From contig NC_092565.1 of the NCBI RefSeq assembly GCF_037975245.1, positions 14,785,499-14,849,498 of the forward strand: 64,000 nucleotides of DNA, given 5' to 3'. The position numbers and the translations under genes are program-made. Shown piece by piece: positions 11,403-21,234 of the stretch. This DNA comes from Apostichopus japonicus (Eukaryota > Echinodermata > Holothuroidea > Aspidochirotida > Stichopodidae). How positions within the stretch are numbered: position 1 is the first letter of the stretch; the number at the start of each line of letters is the position of its first letter. Under the pieces are notes generated by a model. The model was not told the origin of the DNA and ran no database searches. It was given only the letters and a program-made list of their open reading frames with translations.

Positions 11403-12738
11403 TCTCTGTATTTAGATCAAATTGCATCTGTGGGAAGAAAATGAGTATTAAGTGCCGATAAACTATGGATGAGGGAGCACGGGATTGGCTGACTGTGAAA
11501 GAATGGGAGTAGGTTGTGGTATAGTATGATAAGGTAAGGTATAGGGTAAGGCAGAAAATACTTCGCATATATTAGCACAGATAGTAGGATCACCTAGACA
11601 TTGAGCAATTCTATAGCATGCTCAGTCTACCCATACACATGTCTATATAATACTGGCACATTCCTATTACATAGCCACCATCACTGTACTAGATCTGAAT
11701 AGTTCCCTGGATAAATAGTTTGAGTACACAAAGGCCTGTTCACTCACACAAAAGATGGCCCAGCTTACTATCACCATAGTAAAATACCATGGCATATCAT
11801 GGCATATCATTTCTAATGTGACAATGTTCTCCCTAATATGTTTTAACATTATATCCCTTGGTAGTTTTCTCTTGATTGACTGATTGAAATGAAATCGAAT
11901 AAATCGAAAACCAACATTTTATTTCTTTATGGAGGGGTGGGGGAGCACATGTGCCAAAAGTGGGCAAGTTAACGGTCGTGGTTCACGTTGAAATGCTAAT
12001 TCATCTATTTAAATATATGTTTATCCATGTGAGCTTTCCAGTTACTTACAGTTATTGATTGTATCATGCATTTGACCTAATGAGTGCACGAGGTACGTAC
12101 CTCAGTGCAGGGCAAACTTCTTCCTGACTTTTAAATTCCTGCCTCATCGTGATACAACAAACGATACAATAACACTGATTCTAATTTCCACACGTAAATA
12201 TAAACAGTTAGTATACTTTGACATAAACATTCAACATTTCGAAAACATGTAAGTGAATGATTACTTTGACTCTTCGTCGAATTATTTATATGAAAGGTAG
12301 AAGGCTTACCGATATTATCAGATCTCCCTGAACAAATGATCCAAGCCTCGGTTTCAAATTTCAGAATCTTAAGTCATCTGCCATTATGATCCTTATACTT
12401 CACACAATTTTTCGGAGCTTAATGGATCGCGCACTGCATGCTTTCAAAACAAACCAAATGTACATGTAGTAAAGCTTTGGTTTTAGTGCAAACACAGCCT
12501 ATTGTACAGTGGTTAGATGCCTCGTCTAGCCCGCAAGAGTACAAAGGTTGTTTGATAAACTAATTCGGAGATCGATAAACATAAAAACAACGATCAACAT
12601 CAAGTTAATCTTCAAGAAGAGGTGGCAGCACGTAGCTCCCTGCAGAAAACAAGGATTCATTGATTTGATTTATTTCGTAAATAAAGGGCTACAGTCTATA
12701 GTTTCATATATGCATACATACACCCATACACACACTTA
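11403..12738. other. Region upstream of the sialyltransferase gene
   Basis: This should hold the sialyltransferase promoter and 5' UTR (minus strand). No TATA box or other clear promoter motif stands out. No coding exon is recognised. Confidence 0.5.
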
Positions 12739-13254
12739 AGCCCGGGTCGCGTATTTTTTTTTCCCAGGGCGAACGTGGGCATCGGCCAATCAAATCCCTG
12801 GATTCCAAACATGTGACGCTCTTTCAAAAAACATGTTTGTGAATCTTTTTTCCTAGTTTTGACCCCAGATTATGAACGACAATCCTTCATTTTCACAGTA
12901 CCTGAATCTCTAACCCACTTTTTAAACCCTAACCCTTATTTCAAACGAATTTGTAAATTCCAGAAAAACCTGAAACCCACGTTCGTCCTGGGAAAAAAAT
13001 TACGCGCCCGGGTCACATCTGCGCGATTCAACACGCGATTCAACTCGCATCTAAAATCACGCGAATCAGAAAAGTTGCTTCTGAGAAGTTGCGCTGATTA
13101 GGGACATTGCTCTATTGCAAACCAACCCAAATCGACGGCGCAACTTTTATTGCGCAACAAGTTGATACCCGTGTCTAACTACGCGATTCAAACTTCAATT
13201 GTATTGCGAGTTGAATCGCGTGTTGAATCGCGCAGATGTGACCCGGGCTTTACA
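12739..13254. mobile_element. Two adjoining foldback elements sharing AGCCCGGGT ends
   Basis: Unit one (about 12739-13014) has arms beginning AGCCCGGGTCGCG and including a CCCAGGGCGAACGTGGG segment, matched inverted near 12975-13014. Unit two (about 13005-13254) starts CCCGGGTCACATCTGCGCG and ends with the inverted copy CGCGCAGATGTGACCCGGG. The units share the central CCCGGG. Neither has coding capacity. These are probably non-autonomous inverted-repeat elements of one family; the foldback at 19250-19490 has similar ends. Confidence 0.6.
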
Positions 13255-14233
13255 CTCGCACTCATCTGCTTACATAACGAAAAGGTTACAATTATCATCG
13301 AAACCAAAGAGTTCTATGACACTTTGCAACTGTTTCTAAACAAATTGAGAGATTTGGTCGCTATAGGAGGAGAGGTGAGGTTGTTGACTTCACGACGGTC
13401 ATTGGTTCTTTTTCCGTATTTTACTTTTATCGTAGAAAGTATTAAGAAATGACTTAAGAAAGACAACAAAGTGCTTATCGGTGATGTAAAACGTTGTTTA
13501 TAATGATGCCGTTTAGAGGACACCGTAGATACGTAGCGAGGAATTGTCGCGGTAAGAGTGGCAAACGGGGACCAGAATCAGAATCAATTTTGAACCTTAT
13601 GTTATAGTCGTCCATTGACCTTGAACGAATGGGCCTACCGTGAAAACGTACGGGAAATTCATCCATTAATATCTCCAAGAGATGATTTCACAGGATACAG
13701 AAATACCACTCAGAAGTCGTTAGATGTTACCAATGTGACAACCAATCTAAAAGATAACTTTGGATAACAAATTAAAGGCATGGTGAAAAAGGAAATTTGT
13801 CTCAAAAAACGAAGTCACTACGGATGCCGTTTAGTGACGTTTATCCAACGTGTGTATGTATTTACGGTAGCTCTTTTGTGGAGAACTTCGAAATATGCTT
13901 AAAGCTGAGAGCTGCTCTATGCATTTTAAACTGTGCACGTTTATCTTTATTTGGAAAACGTTGATCAAATTTCATTACTGCTATTTAAAACAAAAACTCC
14001 GTGATTGAATCAATTTCATACAACTATCCATAATCCATTGCCTTGTTTATTCATTGAAAGAGAAATTGTTTTACATATTGTGATTTTATTCCATTAAAAG
14101 ACCAAGGGAGAAAAAAAACAGGTTCCACTTTGCAAAATGGATTGGCTTTGATGTCAAATGTTGTGGTACATGGTTTGTTTCACTTTGTTGGCAATACACA
14201 TACACACATACACCCCCACCCCCCACACACATA
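13255..14233. other. Intergenic stretch upstream of the luciferase-like gene
   Basis: No gene or recognisable element seen. It is AT-rich with a short CA-rich run near the right end. A promoter for the luciferase-like gene could lie here, but no motif supports a specific site. Confidence 0.5.
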
Positions 14234-14282
14234 CTCAATACTCAGCTCATAGCCTACCCGTATATAGTGTCGTCCATCATGT

Positions 14283-14374
<92 letters not shown>

Positions 14375-14419
14375 ACATGATGAACGACACTATATACGGG
14401 GCTATGAGCCGAGTATTGA
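14234..14419. repeat. Long TA microsatellite inside inverted-repeat arms
   Basis: About 50-bp arms (left 14234-14285, right 14371-14419) flank an uninterrupted TA run of roughly 85 bp. The arms contain GTATATAGTGTCG and its inverted copy, with only a few mismatches. The whole unit can fold into one hairpin. Open frames here encode only Tyr-Ile repeats and are not genes. Confidence 0.85.
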
Positions 14420-14614
14420 AAAACAGACGTACACATTTAAAAGTAATATTGGGTCATGCAACTAACCTTTTATCAAAAGCAGCGCCACTAGACTATAACC
14501 TTTTACCTCGCATACAAACAGGCAAGATAAAGAAATGTACATATACACAATATAATCTTCTTTATAGTGCAAACTAAGAACATTGACGCTTCAATGCACT
14601 AGTGCACAACCGAC

Positions 14615-15058
14615 ATGGAGCATAACAGGGTAACAGAATCTCGTTTTCTTTGCTTAGCCGGGCACATGAAAACTCACAACGGGAACTTGACGGCACAACT
14701 GGCTAGCAACATCCCGATAATAACTGCGAATCAATGGTGGAAGCAGCATCAACGCAAGAAGATTCATGACGGCGAGATCAGCTACTATGATTCTGATCCG
14801 ACGCAGACGACATCCAAACGGGCGGTTGTTTTCTTGCATGGCAACCCGACATCTTCATATCTGTGGAGAGGGGTGATTCCGCGCGTGGAGGGTGTCGCCA
14901 GGTGTCTTGCACCGGACCTAATAGGTATGGGAAGATCCAGTAAACTTGCCAGATCTATGTATACTTTCGCCGATCATTACAAATACCTAAATGAATGGTT
15001 CGAGTCCATGAACTTGCCACGCAAGGTAAGCCAATGCTGCTACTTTTCTGGTATAATA

Positions 15059-15154
<96 letters not shown>

Positions 15155-16190
15155 ATATGTGTATATATTTATAACAGTAGCGTAGGCTACAGACGTGATT
15201 GGAATGGCGAAGAGCTTGTCATGCTTAGCTGTTTGCATTGACGTTTCGGGTGTATACCTTATTACATGTAGACTACCACAATACCCCTAATGAAGTGTTG
15301 GTTGACTCAAGTCAAATCAGAAGTCGACTTTACTGATACCAAAGGTGTAGTTTTTCAAGTTGGGTGAACGTAGGGTTGGAGTGGGGTCAGTGGGTGGAAG
15401 TGGATATAGGGTCCGGCCATAAACTATAGTAACGGTAAGCAACGTAATTTCATGGAAACTAGTGGTAGACATATAATAGGTGACGTAAGTCAAGATTTTG
15501 TGATATTGCAACTTGCATTAAACTTCCATAGTTTAAACAATTGGTTCATCGTCGTTTTAATGAATTATTATTTTTGACCATTACTCATTCTCTCCCTGAC
15601 AGATCACGATTGTTTGCCATGACTGGGGTTCCGGCCTGGGCCTTCATTGGGCCCATCAACATCAAGATCGTATCGAGGGGTTGGTCTACATGGAAGGCCT
15701 TCTTATTGTTCCGCCCAGTCTGGATATGTTCCCTCCTCAAGCCCAGAAAACATTCGGTGATCTTCGATCGAATGCTGGAGAAGAAATTGTGATCAAGAAT
15801 AATTTTTTCGTCGAGAAAATGCTTCCAAATTCCATCATAAGGAAACTACACCCAGATGAAATGGCAGCATATAGAGAGCCGTACAGAGAACCGGGAGAGT
15901 CCAGACGACCCACACTGACCTGGCCGAGGGAAATACCCTTCCACGATTCCGGACCGCAATATATGGTAGAAATCGTTGATGCATATTCCAATTGGTTGGC
16001 AGAATCTCGAGATCTACCCAAGTTGTTTATCGACGGCGAACCTGGATTCTTTAGCGCGGGTCTTCGTATCGTAACTAATAGTTTGGAGAATCAGCGGACC
16101 GTAAAGGTCAAAGGTCTTCACTTCTTGCAGGAAGATTCGCCAATTGAAATCGGTGATGCCGTAAAGGAATTTGTCTCATCTTTGACATAA
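14615..16190 (+). CDS. Renilla-luciferase-type alpha/beta hydrolase (haloalkane dehalogenase-like)
   Basis: Homologous to coelenterazine-using Renilla-type luciferases and to bacterial haloalkane dehalogenases. Exons are 14615-15025 (donor GTAAGC) and 15603-16190 (acceptor CCTGACAG), joined in phase 0, giving 332 aa. An in-frame ATG at 14666 gives 315 aa, close to the usual ~311, and an acceptor-like TTTGCTTAG precedes it, so an upstream non-coding exon is possible. The oxyanion region is HGNPTSSYLW. The nucleophile elbow is CHDWGSGLG with D144. The acid is E168 in YMEGLL and the base is H310 in KGLHFLQED. D-E spacing (24) equals Renilla luciferase and D-H spacing (166) is within one residue. 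The Asn of HGN and Trp after the Asp, which stabilise halide in dehalogenases, are present. NNFFVEKMLP and RRPTLTWPREIP are also strongly luciferase-like. Whether it emits light, dehalogenates or does something else cannot be told from sequence. Confidence 0.9.
15061..15165. repeat. TA microsatellite in the luciferase-like intron
   Basis: A TA run with a few TTTATA interruptions, starting about 35 bp after the splice donor. Confidence 0.95.
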
Positions 16191-16212
16191 ATTTGTCTCA
16201 TCTTTGACATAA
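16169..16212 (+). repeat. Tandem duplication spanning the luciferase-like stop codon
   Basis: The last coding 22 bp, with the stop (ATTTGTCTCATCTTTGACAT then AA), occur twice head to tail. The first copy ends the frame; the second lies in the 3' UTR. A TA microsatellite follows at about 16227-16265. Confidence 0.9.
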
Positions 16213-16224
16213 ATATATATATTG

Positions 16225-16265
<41 letters not shown>

Positions 16266-16267
<2 letters not shown>

Positions 16268-17120
16268 TCTATCTTTATTAACATTAACTTAGTCATGGCG
16301 TGGCAGACGAATACTTCGTCAAAAATACGTTACGCTAACCAGATAATACGTAACGATACATTACCTAGGAGACGGAATGACTGTCACAGATATACACATA
16401 GTTTTATCATTCATACTTTATACCAGCATATACCACATCTTCCTTTCAATTTTAATGTATCTCATTTTGCAATGATCTTTCCATTCTCAAACAACAACAA
16501 AAACACAAAACCATGTAATATTTTCTCGTGCATGTCTCTAGAGTGTTGTGGTAGGCCACCTCAATTCTGGGTGCGGTGGTTTAACCGCAGTGTCGCATAT
16601 AGAGAGTGTTGCAACATAGAAAGGTTACAGTCACGTGATTGGAAGTGCCATTTTGTATTGGTTTATAAGTTCTATTCCGACGCGTGACTGTAGTAAACCC
16701 ACTATGTAGTGGGTTGCCGTTATAAAGTTATTACCGCAAAAATACATGTTTAATTCACAAAACACTCAGAGATGTTCCGTACTATATGTCCTTATTATAT
16801 ATATCGTAATTGTTAAATCACTGGATTTTACTGAAATTATGAGTATTAAAGTTTGGAGATTAAGCAATTAAGCAGTTTTGTTTTGTCTTGTCTTGGTTTC
16901 TAGTATATGCCCACCTGCTTGAGAGGTTTTGTGTGGTTGTTGAATCGCTGCTTCCTCCTGAAATGTTGATGTACGACTTAAATGCTGTGTCCGATGTGAC
17001 CTGGGCTTTGTATACTATTGCGCGGGTTAACCATTTCCCGTGTGGGGGCAGCATTCTAAAGACTTACAGTTACTTGATCTAGCAGGGGTAGAAGTGCTGG
17101 TCTGCTAGATCATCAAATGT
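16266..17120. other. Downstream of the luciferase-like gene; no gene seen
   Basis: Unique-looking AT-rich sequence. An ATTAAA near 16846 could serve as a polyadenylation signal, but nothing else supports it. Confidence 0.4.
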
Positions 17121-17525
17121 TATAATCCTTGTAGACTACTATCGATTACTATTTTCATCTCTTCCAATCAGAACACTTGAAAATAACATGTGACATTGGT
17201 CGTCCAATGAGAGCACGAGAAACTTACATATGTCAATTTAATTCGACTCGGCATCTGTCAATTTCAGAATAATGGCATAATAGACTCACCATATAAGTCT
17301 GCGAACGTCATTGTAATTCACAACGGCAAAGGTATGGTCATGTTCTGGTGGCACAAATGTCATCTCGGAAAATGAAATTTCTCCCACCTTAACATCATAC
17401 TCAGTGGTTGTACACTGTAAAGTATGGCCACTCGCTATCTTTTCTAGAGTGGGTGGGTGGGTGGGTGGGGAAGTGGAGGGTGAGGGGAGAGGGAGTCCTA
17501 CACCTAGATGCATACTGACACTATC
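17121..17525 (-). repeat. Dispersed duplication, copy A, with exon-like open segment
   Basis: About 400 bp matching 34871-35245 with scattered differences and small deletions in copy B. On the minus strand a segment (about 17288-17443) reads open as TLQCTTTEYDVKVGEISF... and ends at a good donor (ATG|GTGAGT). It loosely resembles the region after the K-helix of animal cytochrome P450s, but no heme-binding cysteine motif follows, so function is not assigned. Confidence 0.6.
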
Positions 17526-17700
17526 CAGGCGCGTATCCAGGGGGGGCGTTGGGGCGCGCGCCCCCTGGATAAGAAAAAGAGGAGAGAAAAAAAAGAGAAG
17601 AAAAAAGAGAAGAAAAAAAGAGAGGAAAAAAGAGGAGGAGAGGAAGGAAGGGAAAAGAAGAAGAAGAAAAAGAGAAAAGGAGGGAGTAAAAGTAAAACGC
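17526..17700. repeat. GC-rich inverted motif followed by purine-only tract
   Basis: CGTATCCAGGGGGGGCG and the nearby CGCCCCCTGGAT form a short inverted repeat, resembling terminal repeats of DNA elements elsewhere in the window. About 120 bp of almost pure A/G follows. Open frames rich in Lys/Glu or Ser/Phe here are compositional and not called. Confidence 0.6.
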
Positions 17701-18130
17701 CAAGACACCAGAAGGAGAAAGAGGAACAGTGACATCATTACAGCCCTGATCCCTATTATATACACAGGTTAGCCAGTGACGGATCAATGATTTCGTAAGG
17801 GGCGTGTGACTCACCCTACCCCTGTATACACCGACAACTCCATTTTTGACGTTTCCATTTTCCTCTCTCACTCATGATCTATATATATATATACTATATA
17901 TGGTCTATCATAACGCGTGTGTATATACGCCTTAAACAATTGTAGAATTGTGCTACGAAACCAACAGTGGCTGGTCTCGAACTCGACCGTGTCGTCGGGG
18001 AACATGACGCATTTTGGGAAGAGGGCGACCGCCCACCCTCCCCCCCCCCCCCCCATTCAGCACATATTTTTAATGTTATCGCTAGTAATATTAAAACAGA
18101 AAATGCTTAGATGCAACTAACAAGGCCTGG
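17701..18130. other. Repeat-rich intergenic sequence
   Basis: No gene seen. It contains a short TA run near 17880 and a poly-C tract near 18040. Confidence 0.5.
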
Positions 18131-18222
18131 GAAGTGTCATTTCCAGCGATCTGGGAGACACTTTCGGCCAAAATTTGCTTGTACGCTTCGCGCCAACCTA
18201 TGGTGGCCCTACGCTTAGATAA
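18131..18222 (+). repeat. Hairpin-core repeat, copy 3 (most diverged)
   Basis: Same family as 6358-6450, with substitutions in the core (CCAACCTATGGTGGCCC) that weaken the hairpin. It is flanked on the left by the TTAGATGCAACT segment. Confidence 0.7.
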
Positions 18223-19152
18223 TTTGCCTACAGGCTTCGCCCCTCCCTTGGCAAATTCCTCGCTACGCGCCTGTTCGAATTTGTAAAGCATACAGCAGAT
18301 ATCACATCATATCAGTGAGCATGCAAATGGTGTTCCAGGATGAAAAGCCTCAAAACTGTCCGACTTGCCTGAAAAAAAATAACCAACAATTTTCGCTCGC
18401 GCGCGTTCAACATGTTAATATCATATGAGCAAGCTTTGGTTATTACATCGCATGCCATCGTGTACCGCACGGTCCGTTGAAATTGCGCAGTATACCGTGG
18501 GATGCTAATGTAAACAACGAAATGTCTTATGTAGATGCAGAAAAAGCATGGAGGTCCAATTATGTCAAAACTCTCTTTTACATTAGTAATGGCGAATAAG
18601 GGGCTGCCCCCCTCCTCCTACGCCTATGTGAGTAGTATTCGGTTTCGGGAATATCTGCTATTTTTTTTCATTTCCTTCAACCAAGTTTTATAATAGCCTT
18701 TAAAAGAGGTTTTAATATTTGTACACCAATAAATTGACTGTGTCTGAATTTTTGAAAATATCAGACCAACATTCTGCGAAAATTTCTCACCAACTTCCTT
18801 CTACTCGTGCAATTTTCACCGGTCTGTTGGGTGCTGAAGGAAGTTTTTCTATAGTGTACAACATTTTCGGTATGTTTTGAAGTGAGTTTATTCACGAGAA
18901 ATGTGAATTTTCAAATTCTGAACAAATAATGGGCTTAAAACCTTGAAAAGTGGGGCTGACGGGTAATGTGGGTCGCGACGTAGAATCACACACAAAAGCA
19001 ATGACCCACAGGAGATGCGATGAAGTTGAACATGATGTGTGCCGGGATGACAATCTTCAAAAAGGTTATGGATGGAGAAAGAAAAAAAACTATTAGGAAA
19101 TACTTGGTTCTCAGGCAAAAAGTGTACATCTGGTTGGTCATTTCAAGCCCGA

Positions 19153-19244
19153 GAAGTGCCGTTTCCGGTGATCTGGGTGGTATCAAAACAAGAAGTTTTT
19201 TGTACGCTGCGCGCCAACCGATGGTGGCGCTCCGCTTAGATAGT
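19153..19244 (+). repeat. Hairpin-core repeat, copy 4
   Basis: Same family, with an intact GCGCCAACCGATGGTGGCGC core and TTAGATAGT end. Confidence 0.8.
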
Positions 19245-19249
19245 AATTC

Positions 19250-19490
19250 ACGCTCCCCGGGTTGCGTTTTTTCCCCGCAAACATAGGTTAACCTGTGAGC
19301 GTGAAATTCTGCCTCCTGATTTGTTCAGAGGTATACGTTACATGAATATTCATGAGCTGAGCTGCAAAGATGCTGCGAGTTCAGCTCATGAATATTCATG
19401 TAACGTATACCTCTGAACCAATCAGGAGGCAGAATTTTACGCTCATAGGTAAACCTGTTTGGGAAAAAAAATCGCCCCCGGGTTAGAAAA
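19250..19490. mobile_element. Foldback element with about 110-bp arms
   Basis: The arms begin CCCCGGGTTGCG on the left and end inverted as CGCCCCCGGGTT on the right. The inner part, GAGGTATACGTTACATGAAT, is matched by a nearly perfect inverted copy, with only a short spacer around 19365-19375. There is no coding capacity. Its ends resemble those of the foldbacks at 12739-13254. Confidence 0.7.
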
Positions 19491-19629
19491 TCCTGGATAC
19501 GCCCCTGGTTAACATGAACTTTAAGGATAATGTAGAAGAATACCATAATGCGTCGAACCCAGTCCAAGGAGTGCTTGACCACAGGCGCGGCGGAACGGAA
19601 AAATTATTGGGGGGGCTAATGTGTGGAGA

Positions 19630-19725
19630 CTATCTAAGCGGAGCGCCACCATCGGTTGGCGCGGAGCGTACAAGAAAATTTTGGGTTTTTTCAAACCCCC
19701 AGATGGCCGGAAACGGCACTTCCCG
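19630..19725 (-). repeat. Hairpin-core repeat, copy 5 (inverted)
   Basis: Same family in reverse orientation inside the outer hAT element: CTATCTAAGCGGAGCGCCAC at its left, CGGAAACGGCACTTC at its right. Confidence 0.8.
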
Positions 19726-19898
19726 ACTGTTTTATGCTGCGAATACCTAGCCCTAAAATATGGGTCTCAAGCCTGCAATTTCTCAGATTGCACGTAAAAG
19801 TCTGTAAAAACATTGTAATTTGTATATTCGATGGTGTTTTAAGAGAGTAGCTATTACTCGTAGTGTACTCGCAAAGACGTTTTTGAGTGTAGTAAGGG

Positions 19899-20295
19899 CA
19901 GTGGCGGAGCTAGGGGTATTGGTCAGGGGGGAGGGGCAAGAATGGTCTGTAGGGGCGCTTTCGACACTATCTAAGCGGAGCGCCACCACAGGTTGGCGCG
20001 GAGCGTACAGAAAATTTTTGAGTAAAGTTACTCCCTAGATTGCAGGAAATGACCCTTTCCGGGCCTTGCTAATTTGCAGATAAACGGAGAATAAATAGGT
20101 GTCGTCGCCATTTTGTCACCAACAGAATATGACAAATGTCAATAGGTATATGAGAGCGCAATAAAATAGTCAATAATCGCGAATAAGTTAAAAGTAGTGA
20201 AAAGCTGAAAAGGGCGCCAGCAGTCCATTTGAGTCCGTCAGGAGAGGGGGGGGGGGATCCGCCCCCTGACTGTATATATGGACGCTCCGCCACTA
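19899..20295. mobile_element. Nested hAT-type element with 8-bp target duplication (inner element)
   Basis: The terminal repeats are CAGTGGCGGAGC and, inverted, TAGTGGCGGAGC. Identical 8-bp flanks AGTAAGGG lie at 19891-19898 and 20296-20303. It is 397 bp, non-coding, and was inserted after the outer element at 19582-20669. Confidence 0.75.
19966..20062 (-). repeat. Hairpin-core repeat, copy 6 (inverted)
   Basis: Same family inside the inner hAT element, diverged at its right end (GACCCTTTCCGGGCC). Confidence 0.7.
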
Positions 20296-20677
20296 AGTAA
20301 GGGGATGTTGGAGAACTGGCTGAAATGAGGCAAGTCATTGGCCTAAGACGAAGTTGTGTTACGCTTACCGGTACTCACACTCACTGCTTCCACTTTTCAC
20401 GGGGCGTGAAGACGCGGTTGGGGTGACAATGTGGTCTATAGCCAGGGGACGGGCCGAGTGACCAGGGTCCCCCAGCAATTACTAAAATTATTACACCTAT
20501 ATAGTATACGTGTGCATCGGACAGATCGACAAGTATGCATTGAAAAATGGGCAGATGCACGTTTCGGAGCCTTGGTAAATATTGGGGGGGCTTATCATGC
20601 ATTTGCCCCCTCAACTTTTTCATTGGGGGGGCTGAGCCCCCCCAAGCCCCCCCGGTTCCGCCGCCACTGCTTGACCA

Positions 20678-21234
20678 TTTAAATTGACCACTACATCATC
20701 ACTTCTTAAATTAATGTCATTCTCGTATGTTATGTATTGTACGTTTAGTGTCAACCGGTAGCATTTCAAATTGCACTTTGGACCCTAAAGGAATGAAAAA
20801 AAGTAACTCGTTTTAAGTGCATTCCAATTAATGGCCGCATGTCTATATATGGCCAAATTCTGTAGGAATGTTTTTACAATTTTAGAAAGTTACCTCTAAA
20901 TGACTTCCGAATTCATTGATATGTCAGCCTATTTAACACTTAACTTGCGCAAATCACTTACGAAATTTTAGCCTAAACAAAGGGGAAATTTGCAATGTGG
21001 CAGTTATTTGAACACAATTGCATAAAGCGACAGCATCTTTCCTGGGCTGTAGCAACGCTGTAGCAGGCATGTTGCAGGCACTTAAAAGCTCAACTGAAGC
21101 TTACAGCCGGACAAACAATCAAATTAATAAACCATCCCCTAGGCCTACCATGCATTAATGGCACATGCAATAACGTCCAAGCATTGAACAATATCACTTA
21201 GGCTCTCGTTTTGATAAATCTGCTGGATAATGAT
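20678..21234. other. Unassigned sequence between the hAT elements and the satellite
   Basis: No gene or known element recognised in these ~560 bp. Confidence 0.5.

Larger units (their letters stand above)
19582..20669. mobile_element. hAT-type element with 8-bp target duplication (outer element)
   Basis: It is flanked by identical 8-bp direct repeats CTTGACCA at 19574-19581 and 20670-20677. The left end is CAGGCGCGGCGGAAC; the inverted right end reads CAGTGGCGGCGGAAC. No transposase frame is seen in its 1,088 bp. It contains a second hAT element (19899-20295) and a hairpin-core repeat. Confidence 0.75.

Noticed and set aside
17404-17772. Lys/Glu-rich frames as a nuclear or charged protein
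   Set aside because: They are pure A/G low-complexity sequence without splice sites or motifs.
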